Of a stretch of DNA of 64,000 nucleotides, positions 10,861 to 23,710 are shown in pieces. The DNA comes from Hedera helix. Its lineage: Eukaryota > Streptophyta > Magnoliopsida > Apiales > Araliaceae. The first letter of the stretch is position 1; the number at the start of each line of letters is the position of its first letter. A program made the translations under genes and the position numbers. The stretch is from NCBI GenBank assembly GCA_947179155.2, contig OX359275.1, positions 34,603,808 to 34,667,807 of the forward strand. The letters are read 5' to 3'. The notes below the pieces were generated by a model. The model was not told where the DNA came from. It made no database searches and saw only the letters and a program-made list of their open reading frames with translations.

Positions 10861-13643
10861 TTAACGCTTCTTTTTGCCTCCCTTCACAGCACCAGATTTA
10901 GATGGGGTTGCAACCAAGTAGATGAACAATACCACAATGGAGATCACAGAAATTAATGACCCGTACTTTCCCAACCACCTCTGCAAATAATGAATGATTT
11001 AGAGTAAGCGAAGGATAAATGAATTCCTTATGAGCTACTGCAGTCATTCAATAGAAGACTAGTAATCAGAAGTAATGTATTCTGAAAATAAATAGAAAGC
11101 CACCACCATTTTGGCATTTCCGACAAAGGTCAAACATGGGGAAAGAATATCATCAAATAATGTTGCTTGGTTCAAAATCAAATCCCCTTATAAAACCCAT
11201 ATTGGAAAAAGGGGGGAAAATAAAAGGCCTTCTACAAGTAAATATAAATCTTTGTCCAATGACCATCTGCTTTACTAACAGGTGCCACTAATTCCTTCTA
11301 GATGCAAGTTCTATTTTTAAACAAACAAACAAACAGGTGGACTCAAACATGCACACAAATACAAAGACACCAGGAAAAAATAAATAATCGAGACAAAAGA
11401 GAACAACATCATTTATTTGCAACTTGAGTCTCTAGTCTAATAATCTAGTGGTACTAAGTTGAACCATACCTTAGCCTGAAATATTTTAGGCACCATCATA
11501 CACGAGTACACATGCAAAAACACAACAGTATTTCTTAGTTAATCCAGGATAATGTTTGTAAGAAGTTGATCAATTAATAAATAAGTGTAACAAATTTACC
11601 AAGTCAAACTTCTTCTCAGGAGCCCTATCAGCTAGGAGGTCTAGAGGCAGAAGTGGAGTTGAATATGCCTCCTAATATAGACACAAAATCAACAATATGT
11701 TAAAACAAGCACATTACTTGTGTATCTGTATATAAGATATCCACAGTGAATGATATAAGGCCTATACCTGTAGAGCAGCTTTTGTAGGGATGCGGAATTT
11801 AATGACTGCTGGTGCACCATAAAATAGTGTTTTTACTTTGGACTCCAATTCAAAAGAGTGTGATAGAAGAGCACCGCTGCCAATTATACAAGTTAGCATG
11901 ATAAGGAGATCTTTCAGCAAGGAAAATTAAAAAGCATACTCCAAGATATTGTAGCCAGTTAGCATGGTGGAATCAGAACTCACGCATCAAGCCTTTCCCA
12001 CGACATTGAAATGTTACCACTGATGATATCAAAATACTCTCTGGACCAGCTATCATCAGTTAGACTAATGTCATATGCAGTCCTGAATAGAATAATTTAC
12101 AAAAAATGTGAAAATTTATAATCACAGACAGCATATAAATATTAAATAGACAAAGAAAACAGCAGTTAGATTTAGTTTTATCAAGCAACACAAAAATCTT
12201 TCTGTCCAAATATTACAAACGAAACTAGAAAGGTATATATATGTATTCCTTGAAGTTTTCAGTTGGAGTATATTTTATTTTCTAAAACATTTACTTTTAG
12301 AATATTAAGCAATGACTTCTATTTCCAAATGGTAATTAGTTAAAGTACAAAGAATGCACATAATTTCATACATGTAAAGTGAAGGTAAATGCAGGTTGTA
12401 GCATCTATAAATCAATTTCAACAATCACCATGGAGTTGTAAGGTACAAGAGGTCCATAGCACAATTAATGGCCTTCAGTGGGATTTTAGATTGAGATTCA
12501 AGGTATTAGACTTCCCAAATTAAACTTTCATGGGGCAAAGCAAGACTTCAAAATTACTCTTCAGTAAAGCTCTCCTCCAAACAAGTCTTAATGCTAGGTT
12601 CATCAGCGACATACTCTTTTCATCAATGATTTAAAGCTCTAGTCAATATTTGTATTATACTTAAAGGTTTGATAGAGGATCCATCTCTTCAAATTTCAGA
12701 ATAATCCAATTCACTGCTTCATAATTCTAATCCTAATGGATCAGGGTAAGTAAGTGGTATCATCTTTGATGAAATTAATAAAAGATGATATGCACTGCGT
12801 GGTTATATAATGTGACGAGAAAAGAAAAAAAGTTAATTAGAGGCATCTAGATTGGAGAAAGTTCAAGTAGACTAAGGATCCCAGTTCGAAGTATAAAACT
12901 TGAAGCTCACAAAAGATTTTTAAGTGTGCCATCCGCAAACCTTGGGATGGAGTGAGTATTAGCATTAGCTTTCCAAATTTATTATAACTGTGTAAGGAAC
13001 TTGTGAAAAAATAACTACTTTACCTTCAACTCTAGGTATTGGTCTTTGAAACAAAAAGAAAAGAAAAAATCATGAAAATTAAAGCCAGTAATAAATGTAA
13101 CAAAACAAAAGTTAGAAAAGCCAAACCATCCTTTTCGGCCAGCAATCTATACAAGAACTAATCTGTGCCTATTGAGCACAAAACTAATACTATTAGTTTC
13201 AACTTCCAAATATAGTAATCTGACAACAAAAACTTATAATCAAATAATCCTCTAGCTCAACAACAAATTTCACATCTAATGCAAGTAAGATGAGTGATGA
13301 TAAACACGAGTGATTAATTTCCATTGTTATTGATCTTCACTCAAATAAATATCATGCAAAAATGTATTGAAATGCGAAATAAAGAATAGATCTACGGGGG
13401 AAAAAAAATAAAAAAAACACGGCACAGATAGATCTGCGTATAAAGAAGAAAGAGGGAGAGAAAGTACGCAGATCCTTGATTGTAGATATCGATGGAGACG
13501 GAAATTCGCTCGGCGCCGGATTTGAGCCGGTTGGGAGTGGCTTTCTTGTGCGCCACTATGAACGGACCTTCACCGCAGCTCACTAGGCTCGACGACACCA
13601 ATAGTAGAGCTATTATCAGGTACTTGGCCATCAAATTCTCCAT
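10861..13643 (-). CDS. TRAPB: Translocon-associated protein subunit beta (TRAP-beta/SSR2 family)
   Basis: Five exons on the minus strand: 13643-13468, 12082-11984, 11876-11768, 11671-11600 and 10980-10861, all with GT-AG borders, giving 191 residues. The N-terminus is a signal peptide (KYLIIALLLVSSSLVSCG), followed by the family core PFIVAHKKAT..RLKSGAERISVSIDIYNQGS, then AYDISLTDDSWSREYFDI. Near the C-terminus are one membrane span (SLISVISIVVLFIYLVA) and a basic cytosolic tail (GGKKKR). TRAP is an ER complex next to the Sec61 channel that helps some nascent proteins translocate. Length and topology are normal for the family. The ATG at 13643 is used; a second in-frame Met follows four codons later. 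The 3' flank to about 10450 has no other gene. The gene looks intact. Confidence 0.95.
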
Positions 13644-13699
13644 TTTTCTTCGAATTGCTAGCTACTTCTTCTCGTTCTGGCTAATTGCATAGAGATTCA

Positions 13700-14781
13700 A
13701 TTTTCAATAGAGTGATAGACAATAATATAGAAAGAGGGGCAATTAGAATCGAATAAAATAGGGTTCATACCGTAATTTCCGTCTACAAAGAGTCAGTTGG
13801 CCGGTGACTGTACCCAAAACAAATCAGTCAGTCCGCAGGGGAGAAAAGTTTTTGCAAACAAACAAAGACTGTGTGTTGTTGCCAATAAGAAATCACCACG
13901 ACATCATTAGCTGAGACCTTGGACATCAAACTGGGCCGGAGTGATAGGCCGAGAAAATGAAGTTGTGGGTTAGGCCCATTGCTCCTCCATTTGCTGTATT
14001 TTAACAGTATTGAAAAGGTTAAAGAGCCCTATAGGCAAATACCAAATGCATTGAAATTTAATAGAAATTTAAAATATGAAAGCGAGATCATGGGAAAATA
14101 GGCAAATGCGTTGAACTTTACCCGGACAAAAAGACCCTATGAAACCTATGAATCTTCACAGTTCCCTCATATTGGCATGTTCATAGATGAGTAAAGAAAA
14201 AATTATTGCATTTTGTAATAGTATAGCTAGTATATTCTTTAACTTCCTCTAAGAACATGTAAATACGACGAGCAATTGTATAACATATTATGTCGTGTAA
14301 CACACATTGATCGCTAAAATTATAAGATGTAACATCTGTCGGATAAAAAACGATGCCATGCATATATTGCCAAATTGTTCCTTGGCTACTAAACAATACC
14401 ACTCGTACCTTCATAAGAGACCTATTTTCCTCAGTCTCTAATTTCGCCATTAATTATTCAAATTCATGCACGCTAGCTCCATTCAATATTTGTGTTTTGA
14501 TGCGATACATCACTCTTCTAACAAAAGACATTGTTATAGGCATTGTAAGCCTGTCAACGGGGCTTTTATGTAGCTTTCGTCCAAACTTGAAAACAATACC
14601 CTATTTTCGCCTCATTTCAAATTAAATTTCTCTAAATTTTTATATTATTTTATACAACTATTTTTAATTTAAATTCAAATGACATGCAACATTTTTATTA
14701 CCAGCAATATATTATTTTATAAATGTTATGAATTTATAATAAAATAACCTATATACGGTTTCTTTCAAAAACGAACTCAAG
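13700..14781. other. Intergenic region upstream of TRAP-beta
   Basis: No gene is recognised. It contains the minus-strand promoter side of TRAP-beta and AT-rich DNA up to the MULE. Two overlapping open frames near 14181-14625 (opposite strands) have no recognisable domain and are considered chance. Confidence 0.5.
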
Positions 14782-15177
14782 TAATGTACCAAGAACGGAC
14801 TCAAGGAAAAAACACGCGGGTCAAACGTGGGTTGGCAAAATGGGTCAAATTAAGAAGAAAATAAAATCCATTTGAGATCAGTTGCAACCATATGCTTTCT
14901 CTTTAACTTTTCTCTCTTTCTCTTAAAGTGAATCTGTTGCAAATCGGAAGATAAAGATTCCTACAAAGAGAACCTATTGCAAATCGAAAGGCAAAGATTC
15001 CTATTTAATTTTGTAATTTCTGTTTGATTTGAAAGAAATCTTGGGTTTATTAGGGTGAGTTTTTGTCATATGGGTTGTCTGTAGAGATTAAATATTTTGT
15101 TATATCTTTCCCAAATTGAATTGTTTATTGTTGGTCCAGCCTTTGAATTTGAATGGGTTTCTTTAAACAGAGCTCTC
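14782..15177 (+). repeat. Left terminal inverted repeat of the MULE
   Basis: This is inverted relative to 24106-24502 with point differences and small indels. It includes a duplicated 'aaagattccta' segment (near 14950 and 14993). It ends just before the sequence leading to the GRF gene, so it probably supplies that gene's promoter (inference by analogy with MuDR). Confidence 0.9.
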
Positions 15178-15680
15178 AATAAGATGATTTCTAATTTTGT
15201 GTAAATTTTTATCCTTTTTTCCCTATGTTTGATTTCTCCTCGTTTTGTTGGGTGTACTAGTAATTTTTCTTTTTTTATTGCTTTGTTTGAACTCTTTTCT
15301 TGGCCATGTTGACATTTTTTTCATGAAAGAAATAATGGATATTCCCTTTTTCTGTTCAACTAGACAATAATACTAATAAATGTTATAGAAATAATCTTAT
15401 ATTTAAAATAATATTTAAATCATCATATGAAAGAAATAATGGATATCCCCCTTTTCTGGTATGGGCATTATCATTAAAGTGTCGTATCTAGCAAAAAATT
15501 CTATTCTAAAATGATGTTATTGCTTCTATGCTGAAATGTGTGGATTTTGGAACCTTTTGTGGGATGGGCATTATCATTTCAACATAGTCAAAATCCCAGG
15601 TACAAAAGAAGTATATGTATGGGAATTATCAATTTGGAATTATTGTTGATCGATTTTATGCCTGTATGCTGATAGAAAAT

Positions 15681-16071
15681 ATGTCATCGGATTCGTCTAC
15701 TACTACATCTGTATGGCCTCCGTTCATATGTTGTTGTGGTATGGGTCATTGTATAGTAAAACTTTCAATGTTGAAAAAGAATTCGGGTAGACACTATTAT
15801 TCTTGCCTAAGATTAGTGGTATGTATTTATTTATTAAAATTTTTGTTTATTTGGTCCTTTAACAACACAAGTGAATAAATTTATTGGCTCCCAAAATATG
15901 CAGCACTGTGGTAACTTCATTAGTTGGTGTGACGAATATATTCGAGTGTTGCATAATCAAGGGAGGTTGGAAATTGACACATCCGGACGTTTAAATGTAA
16001 CAAGTCATCCAACGAATGCTAACGACTCCAGCGACTTAGCAAGAGTGCAAATTGAAATGCGTCAATTGTAA
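15681..16071 (+). CDS. Small GRF-type zinc-finger protein carried by the MULE
   Basis: Two exons (15681-15818 and 15904-16071) with GT-AG borders and kept phase give 101 residues. Residues about 13-60 show the GRF zinc-finger pattern: PFICCCGMG, then NSGRHYYSC, and after the splice HCGNFISWCDEY. The ligands are Cys, Cys, Cys and a Cys just before F-x-S-W-x-D-E. The splice falls between the third and fourth zinc ligands. The C-terminal tail is short and hydrophilic. GRF fingers bind nucleic acid in proteins such as NEIL3 and TopoIII-alpha; the role here is unknown. The gene lies about 500 bp inside the left terminal repeat, facing inward, opposite the transposase, which suggests an accessory gene of the transposon or a captured host gene. 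The frame is intact although the transposase is broken. Confidence 0.7.
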
Positions 16072-18111
16072 CTAATCGTGCGATTTGTCATAATTGTTAT
16101 TGTTATGTATGCGGTGTTGTTGTTAATGTTATTAAATCGGTTATAATTTTGATAATTTTCATTATCTAACTAGCAAGTTATGTGCAAGGTGTATAATTAC
16201 TGTTCTCCCCTTTCAATTTGTAGTTTATAATATTATATATGAGTTAAACTCTTTGGCCGAATTATTGCCAAGAATTGAATTCAGCATCAACGATTAGTTT
16301 TGTTACTAATTCTGTTTTGACAGTTAGTCTTTGCTAGACCATATCCTTTCTTACATCTGCATGTACCTGGCTGTACAGGCATTTTTGTTAAACAATCACT
16401 CCAACAACAAGAGTGCAATTGTTGTTACCTTTTCAATTTCAATAATATAACCGGTCAAGGAACTGCAGTTTGGTTGTGTAGCAAAAGATTCCTATGGAAA
16501 TTAAAGCACTTTAGAAAACCAATTAAAATTTAGAGCGCTTTAAAAAACCAAGCGGAGAACTTTTGCAGCATTGTAATATCCCAGATATTTTCAAGATTTT
16601 AAATAATATCTTAATTGATTTTATTAAAGGTTAATGTTTAAAACCTAGAATGTGAGAAGTAAGATGTGTAGAAAATGGGTAAACAATTTTTTTTTAACAT
16701 AATGTATTTGTTAGAAATTAAATGTGGAAATATTTTATGATGCATATAGAGAATTTATTAAAGAAATAAATTCATTTGAGAAGTGAAGACGGTTATAAGG
16801 ATATATATACATAGTTATATATTCCTAGAGTTGTGTTTGTTAGCCAAACAAGAAGATGAGTAAATTAATACTCAATAAAACTAATAAATTAATTAGTTTA
16901 AATATGAGGTAAGAATGAAAGTCATGAAATATAATTAATTATGTTAATTATATTAGTTATGAATTAAAGTTATATAAAAACTAGAAAGTTTGTCTAGAAT
17001 GACAATATTAAGAAGTTAATTGATTAAGTACTTAACTTAATTATTAAGTTGTGGTATAGAGTTCAAGTAATTTAATTACTACTAGTGGACTAGCTCAAAA
17101 GGATTATAGATGTTAGTCCAATATGAAAATATTGGTATGAAGTGGGTAATTAAATAATAAGCCCAAATGTTATGTTAATTAATAGTCCAAGAGGTAATTA
17201 ATATAAGTCCAATTAAATTAATTACCTAGCCCAAGTTATAAAGATGTGTGAGTTGTGTTGGGTAGCCCAAATAATTAAATAAGAGAGCCCAATGCAAAAT
17301 AAACTAGTAGCCCAAATATTGAGTCCAAATTTAAAAGTCAAATGTTGGTCAATATGTTGGTAAATTTCAAGTATTGATTGAGTGTAGAGAATTAACTAGT
17401 GTAGGGTTAATTGAATAACCCTAGTTGGTAGACATGAGAGAGCATTAACCAAACATTGGTTAATTGCTAGAGGAAGGAAGGTAGTGTTGAGAATTAACTA
17501 TGGAAGAGTTAATTATGTAACCCAATGTGGTAGAATAATTAAAGGTAAGTCTAATTGGATTATATTATAAGTCCAATTGATGTATTAAACTAAGTTAAAT
17601 AAATTAACCTAGTAGTCCATGTAATTAATTAAATCTTGATTCAAGTTATAATTAATCAAGCCCAATGCTTGTTTTAATTAAATGTAACATGGGGTATTTA
17701 ATGTTAGCCCAATGTAACAATTAAATTGAGCTCAACCAATTAATTGGATGAGCCCAATATATTAAATCCTAGAGTCTAATGTGGAGCCCAAATGGTAGTC
17801 AAAATTGGTCAACATTTATATATATAAGTATATATATATATATATATAGATGTATATATGTATATTTAAGCTATAAAAATAAAGCAAAAATGGGGGATTA
17901 AATCCCATTTTGCTGAGATTTAAGGGGCCCCACAAGGGGGTGGAGTGTTGCATGAGCTTGCTTGGAAAATCTCTTAAAGGACAAGGTTGCTCAACCACTC
18001 TAGTCAATCACTTAGTCATTCAACATGTCCATCCATCAAATAGTATCCTAATTAGCACTAATTTGACTATGTTGGTGAATTAGGGAGAGTTGATGATAAT
18101 TAAGGAGACTC

Positions 18112-18120
18112 TATAAATAG
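18112..18120 (+). promoter_or_regulatory. Putative TATA box in the solo LTR
   Basis: TATAAATAG lies upstream of a purine-rich 'agagaagaaaatagagag' leader. It corresponds to the TATAAATAGA of the related LTRs. Confidence 0.5.
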
Positions 18121-18904
18121 AGTACTCCACACCCTTGTCATGTTTGTTTGGTCATTTGCTAGAGCTCAAGAGAAGAAAATAGAGAGCATTTGAGAGAAAT
18201 ATAGAGAGAACACTTGTGAGTGTGGAAAGTATTGCTAGAGGTAAAGCTTGGTGGATGACACAAAGCTTCACATCATTCTTTGGAAGGAGAAGAAGAAGAG
18301 CACACAAGTCCATAAGGTTAAAATGTGCTCTAACCCTTCTTTAGTTCATTTTTATAGTTTAGATATGATTTGAACGGTTAAAATAAATTTTTAACCGATC
18401 AAAAGTTATTTTGATGCTCTAAAAGTCTTAAGATATGTTATATTGGTAGAATTATGGTTTGATATAGTTAAATCATGTTTTAGTATGAGCGGTATGCATA
18501 AAAATGCAAGAAATGTTTATATTAAGCTTTACCGGTAAAAACCTAGGTAGCTATACGTTATTTAATGTTGTAGTTTGAAATGTAAAAGTTGAAAATTGGA
18601 TTTCTATGGCTAAAAAGTTACCTCTATGAGTTTTTAAGAAAACCCAACTTAAATCTTTCAAAAATGTGGAAAAATAAAGAAGTTATGGATTTTTCCTCAA
18701 AGCATGTTGATTTTAAAACCCTAGGTTTCATTGTGAGCGATTTTAAGCATAGATAAGTTTGGAATTTGGATTTGTGTTCTAAAGAGAAATTGTAGAGGGG
18801 GAAATTCTGATGAGAATGGACTCAAGAATCACCCCAAAATATTTCCGTATGAGGAAGTTATGGCTGTCGGAGCGAAGGAGGGTCGGACAGCCCAAACTGT
18901 GAAA

Positions 18905-19080
18905 ATTTGCTGCATGACCGGGGCGGCCTCGCTACCTTACGGGGCGGCCGCCCCACTCCACCAGATGGTTTTTGTGTTGTTTAGTTGTCCGGGGCGGCCG
19001 CGCCACCTTACGGGGCGACCTCGCTACTCCATCAGAGTTTTTTTTGTCGTCCGGGTCGGGTCGGTTCGGTCCGGGTTGGA
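18905..19080 (+). repeat. GC-rich, CpG-dense duplicated patch inside the LTR
   Basis: Roughly 170 bp stand out from the AT-rich LTR. Two copies of a module 'ggggcggcc.cgc.accttacggggcg' are followed by 'ccgggtcgggtcggttcggt'. The patch is absent from the 2378-bp LTRs of the first element. No coding function is evident. Confidence 0.8.
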
Positions 19081-19161
19081 TTTTTATGAAAATTTAAGTT
19101 CATATAAGTGTAAAATGAGTATGTTTGTATAATAAACTAATATATGTAGTTTATGAATGAG

Positions 19162-19786
19162 TGATTAAAATATTATTAAATGGATAATAATATTAATAAG
19201 TGATTAAAATATTATTAAATGGTTAATAATATTAATGTGTGATTAAAATATTATTAAATGGTTAATAATATTAATAAGTGATTAAAATATTATTAAATGG
19301 TTAATAATATTAATGTGTGATTAAAATATTATTAAATAGTTAATAATATTAAGAAGTGATTAAAATTTTATTAAATGGTTAATAATATTAATGTGTGATT
19401 AAAATATTATTAAATGGTTAATAATATTAATAAGTGATTAAAATATTATTAAATGGTTAATAATATTAATGTGTGACTAAAATATTATTAAATGGTTAAT
19501 AATATTAATAAGTGATTAAAATATTATTAAATGGATAATAATATTAATAAGTGATTAAAATATTATTAAATGGTTAATAATATTAATGAGTGATTAAAAT
19601 ATTATTAAATGGTTAATAATATTAATGAGTGATTAAAATATTATTAAATGGTTAATAATATTAATGAGTGATTAAAATATTATTAAATGGTTAATAATAT
19701 TAATGAGTGATTAAAATATTATTAAATGGATAATAATATTAATAAGAGGTTTAAAATATTATTAAATGGTTAATAATATTTGAATA
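19162..19786 (+). repeat. 39-bp tandem repeat array (about 16 copies)
   Basis: The unit is 'tgattaaaatattattaa' plus 'atggttaataatattaatgag', 39 bp long. About 16 copies are present, with few substitutions. Some neighbours alternate the endings 'aataag' and 'aatgtg', giving a 78-bp higher-order period in the left half, while four identical 'aatgag' units follow in the right half. The array lies within the solo LTR and is absent from the shorter LTRs. Confidence 0.92.
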
Positions 19787-21439
19787 TAGTTGTATGTTAT
19801 CAAAGGTAGATAATATTTTGAGGTATTTGGTACATTATTAAATGTCTGAATCATTAAGTTATGAAAAAGAAGAATGTTTAATTAAATTAAACAGATGTAA
19901 GTAGTCCATTGTGACTAAATTTTAGACAACTTATTAAAAGTTACTCGTACGATGAACGTATAGTGAATGCGTAAGTTGGTTAAGTGTACCCGATATGTCC
20001 AACTAGGTTTGGGCTAAGATTTTGTCCGGAACTTAAGGGTTCGTTTGTCGGACATCTTAAGAGTTAATAATTTAAAGTTAGAGTCTTATATAAAGGCTAA
20101 GTAATAGTCATTGCATCTAATGATTATGTCAATTTCCTATATAAATTGTAGGTCGAACGAAAGACGCAAATAAGCATAACTGGTAGAAGCAAACCAGGCA
20201 AGTTTTTCAGATATTGTTGCTATGTGTATAACTGTTATGTGTGCACTTGAAGCATGTGAGAATTTGAATTAAATATGTTTTTGTGAAACCATATGAGATG
20301 TGTTGATTTTATATGATAGAAAGCCTGAATTAATTGAATAAGTTGAACTGTATGTCATGTATTCATTCCAATGCATGATCAGTATGTTGCATGAATAAAT
20401 GCAAAGTATGAGAAACATGATGCATTCATTTAATGTAATGCATGAAGCATGAGAAGCATGTATAAACATGAATTATGTGTTATGTGCTATCTGTTAGACT
20501 TGCTGAGCCGTCGTGCTCACTCTTGCCTAAACCAACATTTTCAGATAGTGCAAATCATTTGAAGTTCACGATAAAGATCAAGGAACAGGAAATCATTACT
20601 TTCACTGAAGATCTAAATATTTGTTGTAGATATTAGTCCGAATTGGACAGGTAAATGATTGTGTAGTATGAGACTTTAGTTGGTAAGTTATATGAGTGTT
20701 AAATACACAAGTTGATTGTAATAGAATGTCGTATCATGTATGATATTAAGACATACTAGGAATGTATAAAGATTTCGATTCTGGAATAGAAAGAGATGTT
20801 GTAAAATTGTAAATAAATGGTTATTTACCAATTATAATATTGTTGTAATTCATGAACAATAAGGAAAAGGTTGTACTCGTGTTGAACCGGATCCGAGGTT
20901 CAAGGAACCCGGATTTGGGGTCGTCACAAGCATAATATGTTTGGTTAAAATTTAAAAAAAAATCGACTTTCCTGGTTTAGTTTTTCGAAATCTTTAAGGA
21001 CGAAAACAAAAGTGAAATCCAATATCATAACAAACTTAATGACATGTACAAAATAAATGAATGACATCGAGATATTATGCAAAATCCAACACCAAATTAC
21101 TGCGATAATTTTATGGTAAAAACATTCAGAATATGCTATAAGGCTTGTTGCTTTGGTAGCACAGTTAATAACCAGGATAACCAATATCAGTTTGTATCTC
21201 TGAACTTGAAAATAAAATAAAATATATGTGTATTAGATATATTGATATGTAACTTATAATATTGAATAAAAGAAATGATCAAAACTTTGGAAGTATGACT
21301 ATCAGAGGAACTTGAAGATGTTGTTGCACCTTTATTGTCGGGAGAATCTCTACATAAAAGTCAAAATAACACTCATCATTTAAATATTGAGATCCTTTAA
21401 AAAATGTTTACTATTACTTAAATATTACTTACCGATATG

Positions 21440-23710
21440 CAACCATTGGACAATTTCTTTTGTTATGTGATTGTCCAACTTTGCCACAACCATGACAACG
21501 TCTAGTTTTTGAGTTTTTTGCATTCCCTAATGTCCTTTATTTTTCTCTTTTAAGTCTTTTGCCACATCTTTTTGCCCTCACTTGATTTGGTTCATTGTAA
21601 ATATAGTCTTTATTGTAACTCATCTTCTCGGAGACTACACTTGCACCAGTTCCACATTGTGAACTTAATAACTTATACCACTATCTACAATAAGATTGAT
21701 TGATTCGAGTGCACGAGCCAAAACATCTTTATAAATATTAATTCATTCTTAGCTTGTAAGGGTGCGTTATCAATAACATCCAAAGAACATTGAATTAATT
21801 CACTCTGCTTGATTAGATATTCTTTGTCACTATTTATCATTATGCCAATTTCATTATCGACCACTATCTTAGAGTTTGTCTTCTTAGTCCATCTTTTCAA
21901 GATGTATTGTGGTAATTCGTCAAAATCATGCATTTTTTGCAAGTAACCAACCACATGTCTACTTAATATTCCTATACTCTCAAACTTGTGGCAACTACAT
22001 GAAGCAAAACCCAATTATTTGTCATAAATAAGTTGTCGAACTTTATGTGTTAACATTTTTTTCTATGAACTTGAAACACGCATTGATTGTCACTCTACTT
22101 AAGAAGCTCAAAATGGTAATTCAAGCATTCTCATATCTTATCTTCAAATTTATAAAATATTTTCTGAGTATAAAATTCAACCATTGAGAACAAATAGTCA
22201 TGATTCATCTTCACTTTAAATTTCTCAATTAAATCTTTGTGATCGACCAACAACTTTTCTTGACGTTGGCGTACCAGCCCCCTATTAAATTGGATCATGA
22301 TATCAACTAATAAATTATTCTTAGATACATATCTTTTGAAAAAAGCGTGAGAACTTTCCGCTCGTTTCCTACTTGACATATTGGCTAAAAAAACATGATT
22401 ACAATAAGCAGGCACCCAATTTTTACGAATTTCATACATTGCTTGTAACAATTTGTTATCATGTAACCCGTTCCTCCCAACAAGCTCCGTCCATGTCAAA
22501 TTAAACTCTTCTTTAGACTCTGAATTCCAAATACAATCGGCAAATTCGTTATAGTGAGCATTATACTTCATCGAGTCTAATTTTTCAAAAAAAATTGTCA
22601 ATATATGTCAACTACAATATCTATGAAAAGTATCTGAAAGAGTTTCTAAAATTGCTTTGGACATCGCGGGATCTTGATCAGTAATGATCATTTTATAGGC
22701 ATCACTTGGCATAACCTCTAAAAATTGGTTGAATCGCCAAACAAATGAATTCGAGGTCTCGTCACTTAAGAATGTACAAGCAAAAAATATGGTTTGACCA
22801 TGTTTATTAACTCCCATTAGTGGTGCAAAAATCAGCCCATAACGATTAGTGTTGTGTGTCGTATCGAAGACGACTAGATCACTATAAAAATTATATGCCC
22901 TTCTAGCGGCAACATCAGCCCAAAAATAATGTGTTATCCTTTGTTCATTATTGACCTTAATTTTATAAGTGAATGATGAATTCTTGCCCTTTTCTAATTT
23001 GCAAAACTTACTAAACATTTCTCCGTCATGCCCCTTCAACTCATTACGTCTATCCCTTTCATAATTATATAAATATGTTTGTGTACACCCAATATTTTCA
23101 AACCTTCTAACATGTACTCCAAGGAAATTAAATTGTTGATATGAGGGTATATTTATTATGGAAAGTTGTTGAGTCAAACACTTTTGCGTACTCGAAACAC
23201 TTCGGTGAGATCTTAATAGATGCTTCTTTGATGGAGTTGCCAAATGGTGACTATGACCCTCAATAAATTGGGTGACTATATATGCCTCATAATTTATTTT
23301 CAACACAGCTAATCAGCTATCTTTGCTTTACAACTCTTTTTTATCGATCCTCGAAGCCTTTTAGTTTCAACATCCGCAATTGTTATTCTCTTACCTTGTT
23401 TAAAACATACATACTCTTTCTTTTTCACTTCATCACTTCCTTTGAATTTTTTAGTAGCCCAACTTTGAATACTAAATCTCGTCTCTTTAGTATATGTATT
23501 GTAGAAATCCTTAACTTTATCTATTGTTTGAAATTCTTTTCCAACACTAGGTTTGAGATGGTCGGGTACTTACGGATTATAAATAAAAAATTTCTTACCT
23601 TCATTAATATTCCTTTCAATTCTCCTATTTTCTACTTCCATTTCACTATTGTCTACATTATCACCACATTCATCACTACCTCGTACTTCAGCCTTTAAAT
23701 TATCATTCAT
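21440..23710 (-). pseudogene. FAR1-like MULE transposase, decayed (copy B)
   Basis: Read leftward from ATG 23710. A FAR1 DNA-binding region has KDFYNTYTKETRFSIQSWATKK, split here for length: KDFYNTYTKET and RFSIQSWATKK. The MULE transposase domain follows, with VVFDTTHNTNRYG (first Asp), MIITDQDPAMSKAI (second Asp), HRYCS then HIL, and RKRAESSHAFFKRYV (Glu). Next is a SWIM-like finger (CSCHKFESIG then SRHVVGY) and PQYILKRWTKK. Near 21450-21520 a C-terminal zinc knuckle reads RCHGCGKVGQSHNKRNCP. Disabling changes: a TAA near 23573 (possibly an intron donor), a TAG/TGA cluster near 23305, a TGG-to-TGA change at the conserved Trp near 22606, and Ser replacing the third SWIM ligand Cys. The order of domains is complete for an autonomous element, so this copy decayed in place. 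It starts about 400 bp inside the right terminal repeat. Confidence 0.85.

Larger units (their letters stand above)
16572..20928 (+). mobile_element. Solo LTR (4357 bp) related to the 1.9-8.8 kb element
   Basis: It begins TGTAATATCCCAG and ends GTCGTCACA, the same ends as the LTRs of the first element but on the plus strand. The perfect 5-bp duplication AGCAT flanks it (16567-16571 and 20929-20933). There is no second LTR or internal region, so it is a solo LTR left by LTR-LTR recombination. Similarity to the other LTR is clear at both ends, including a shared 66-codon window (20269-20469 minus, like 2318-2518). It is about 2 kb longer, partly from a GC-rich patch (18905-19080) and a 39-bp tandem array (19162-19786). 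It interrupts the MULE between its two genes. Confidence 0.92.
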
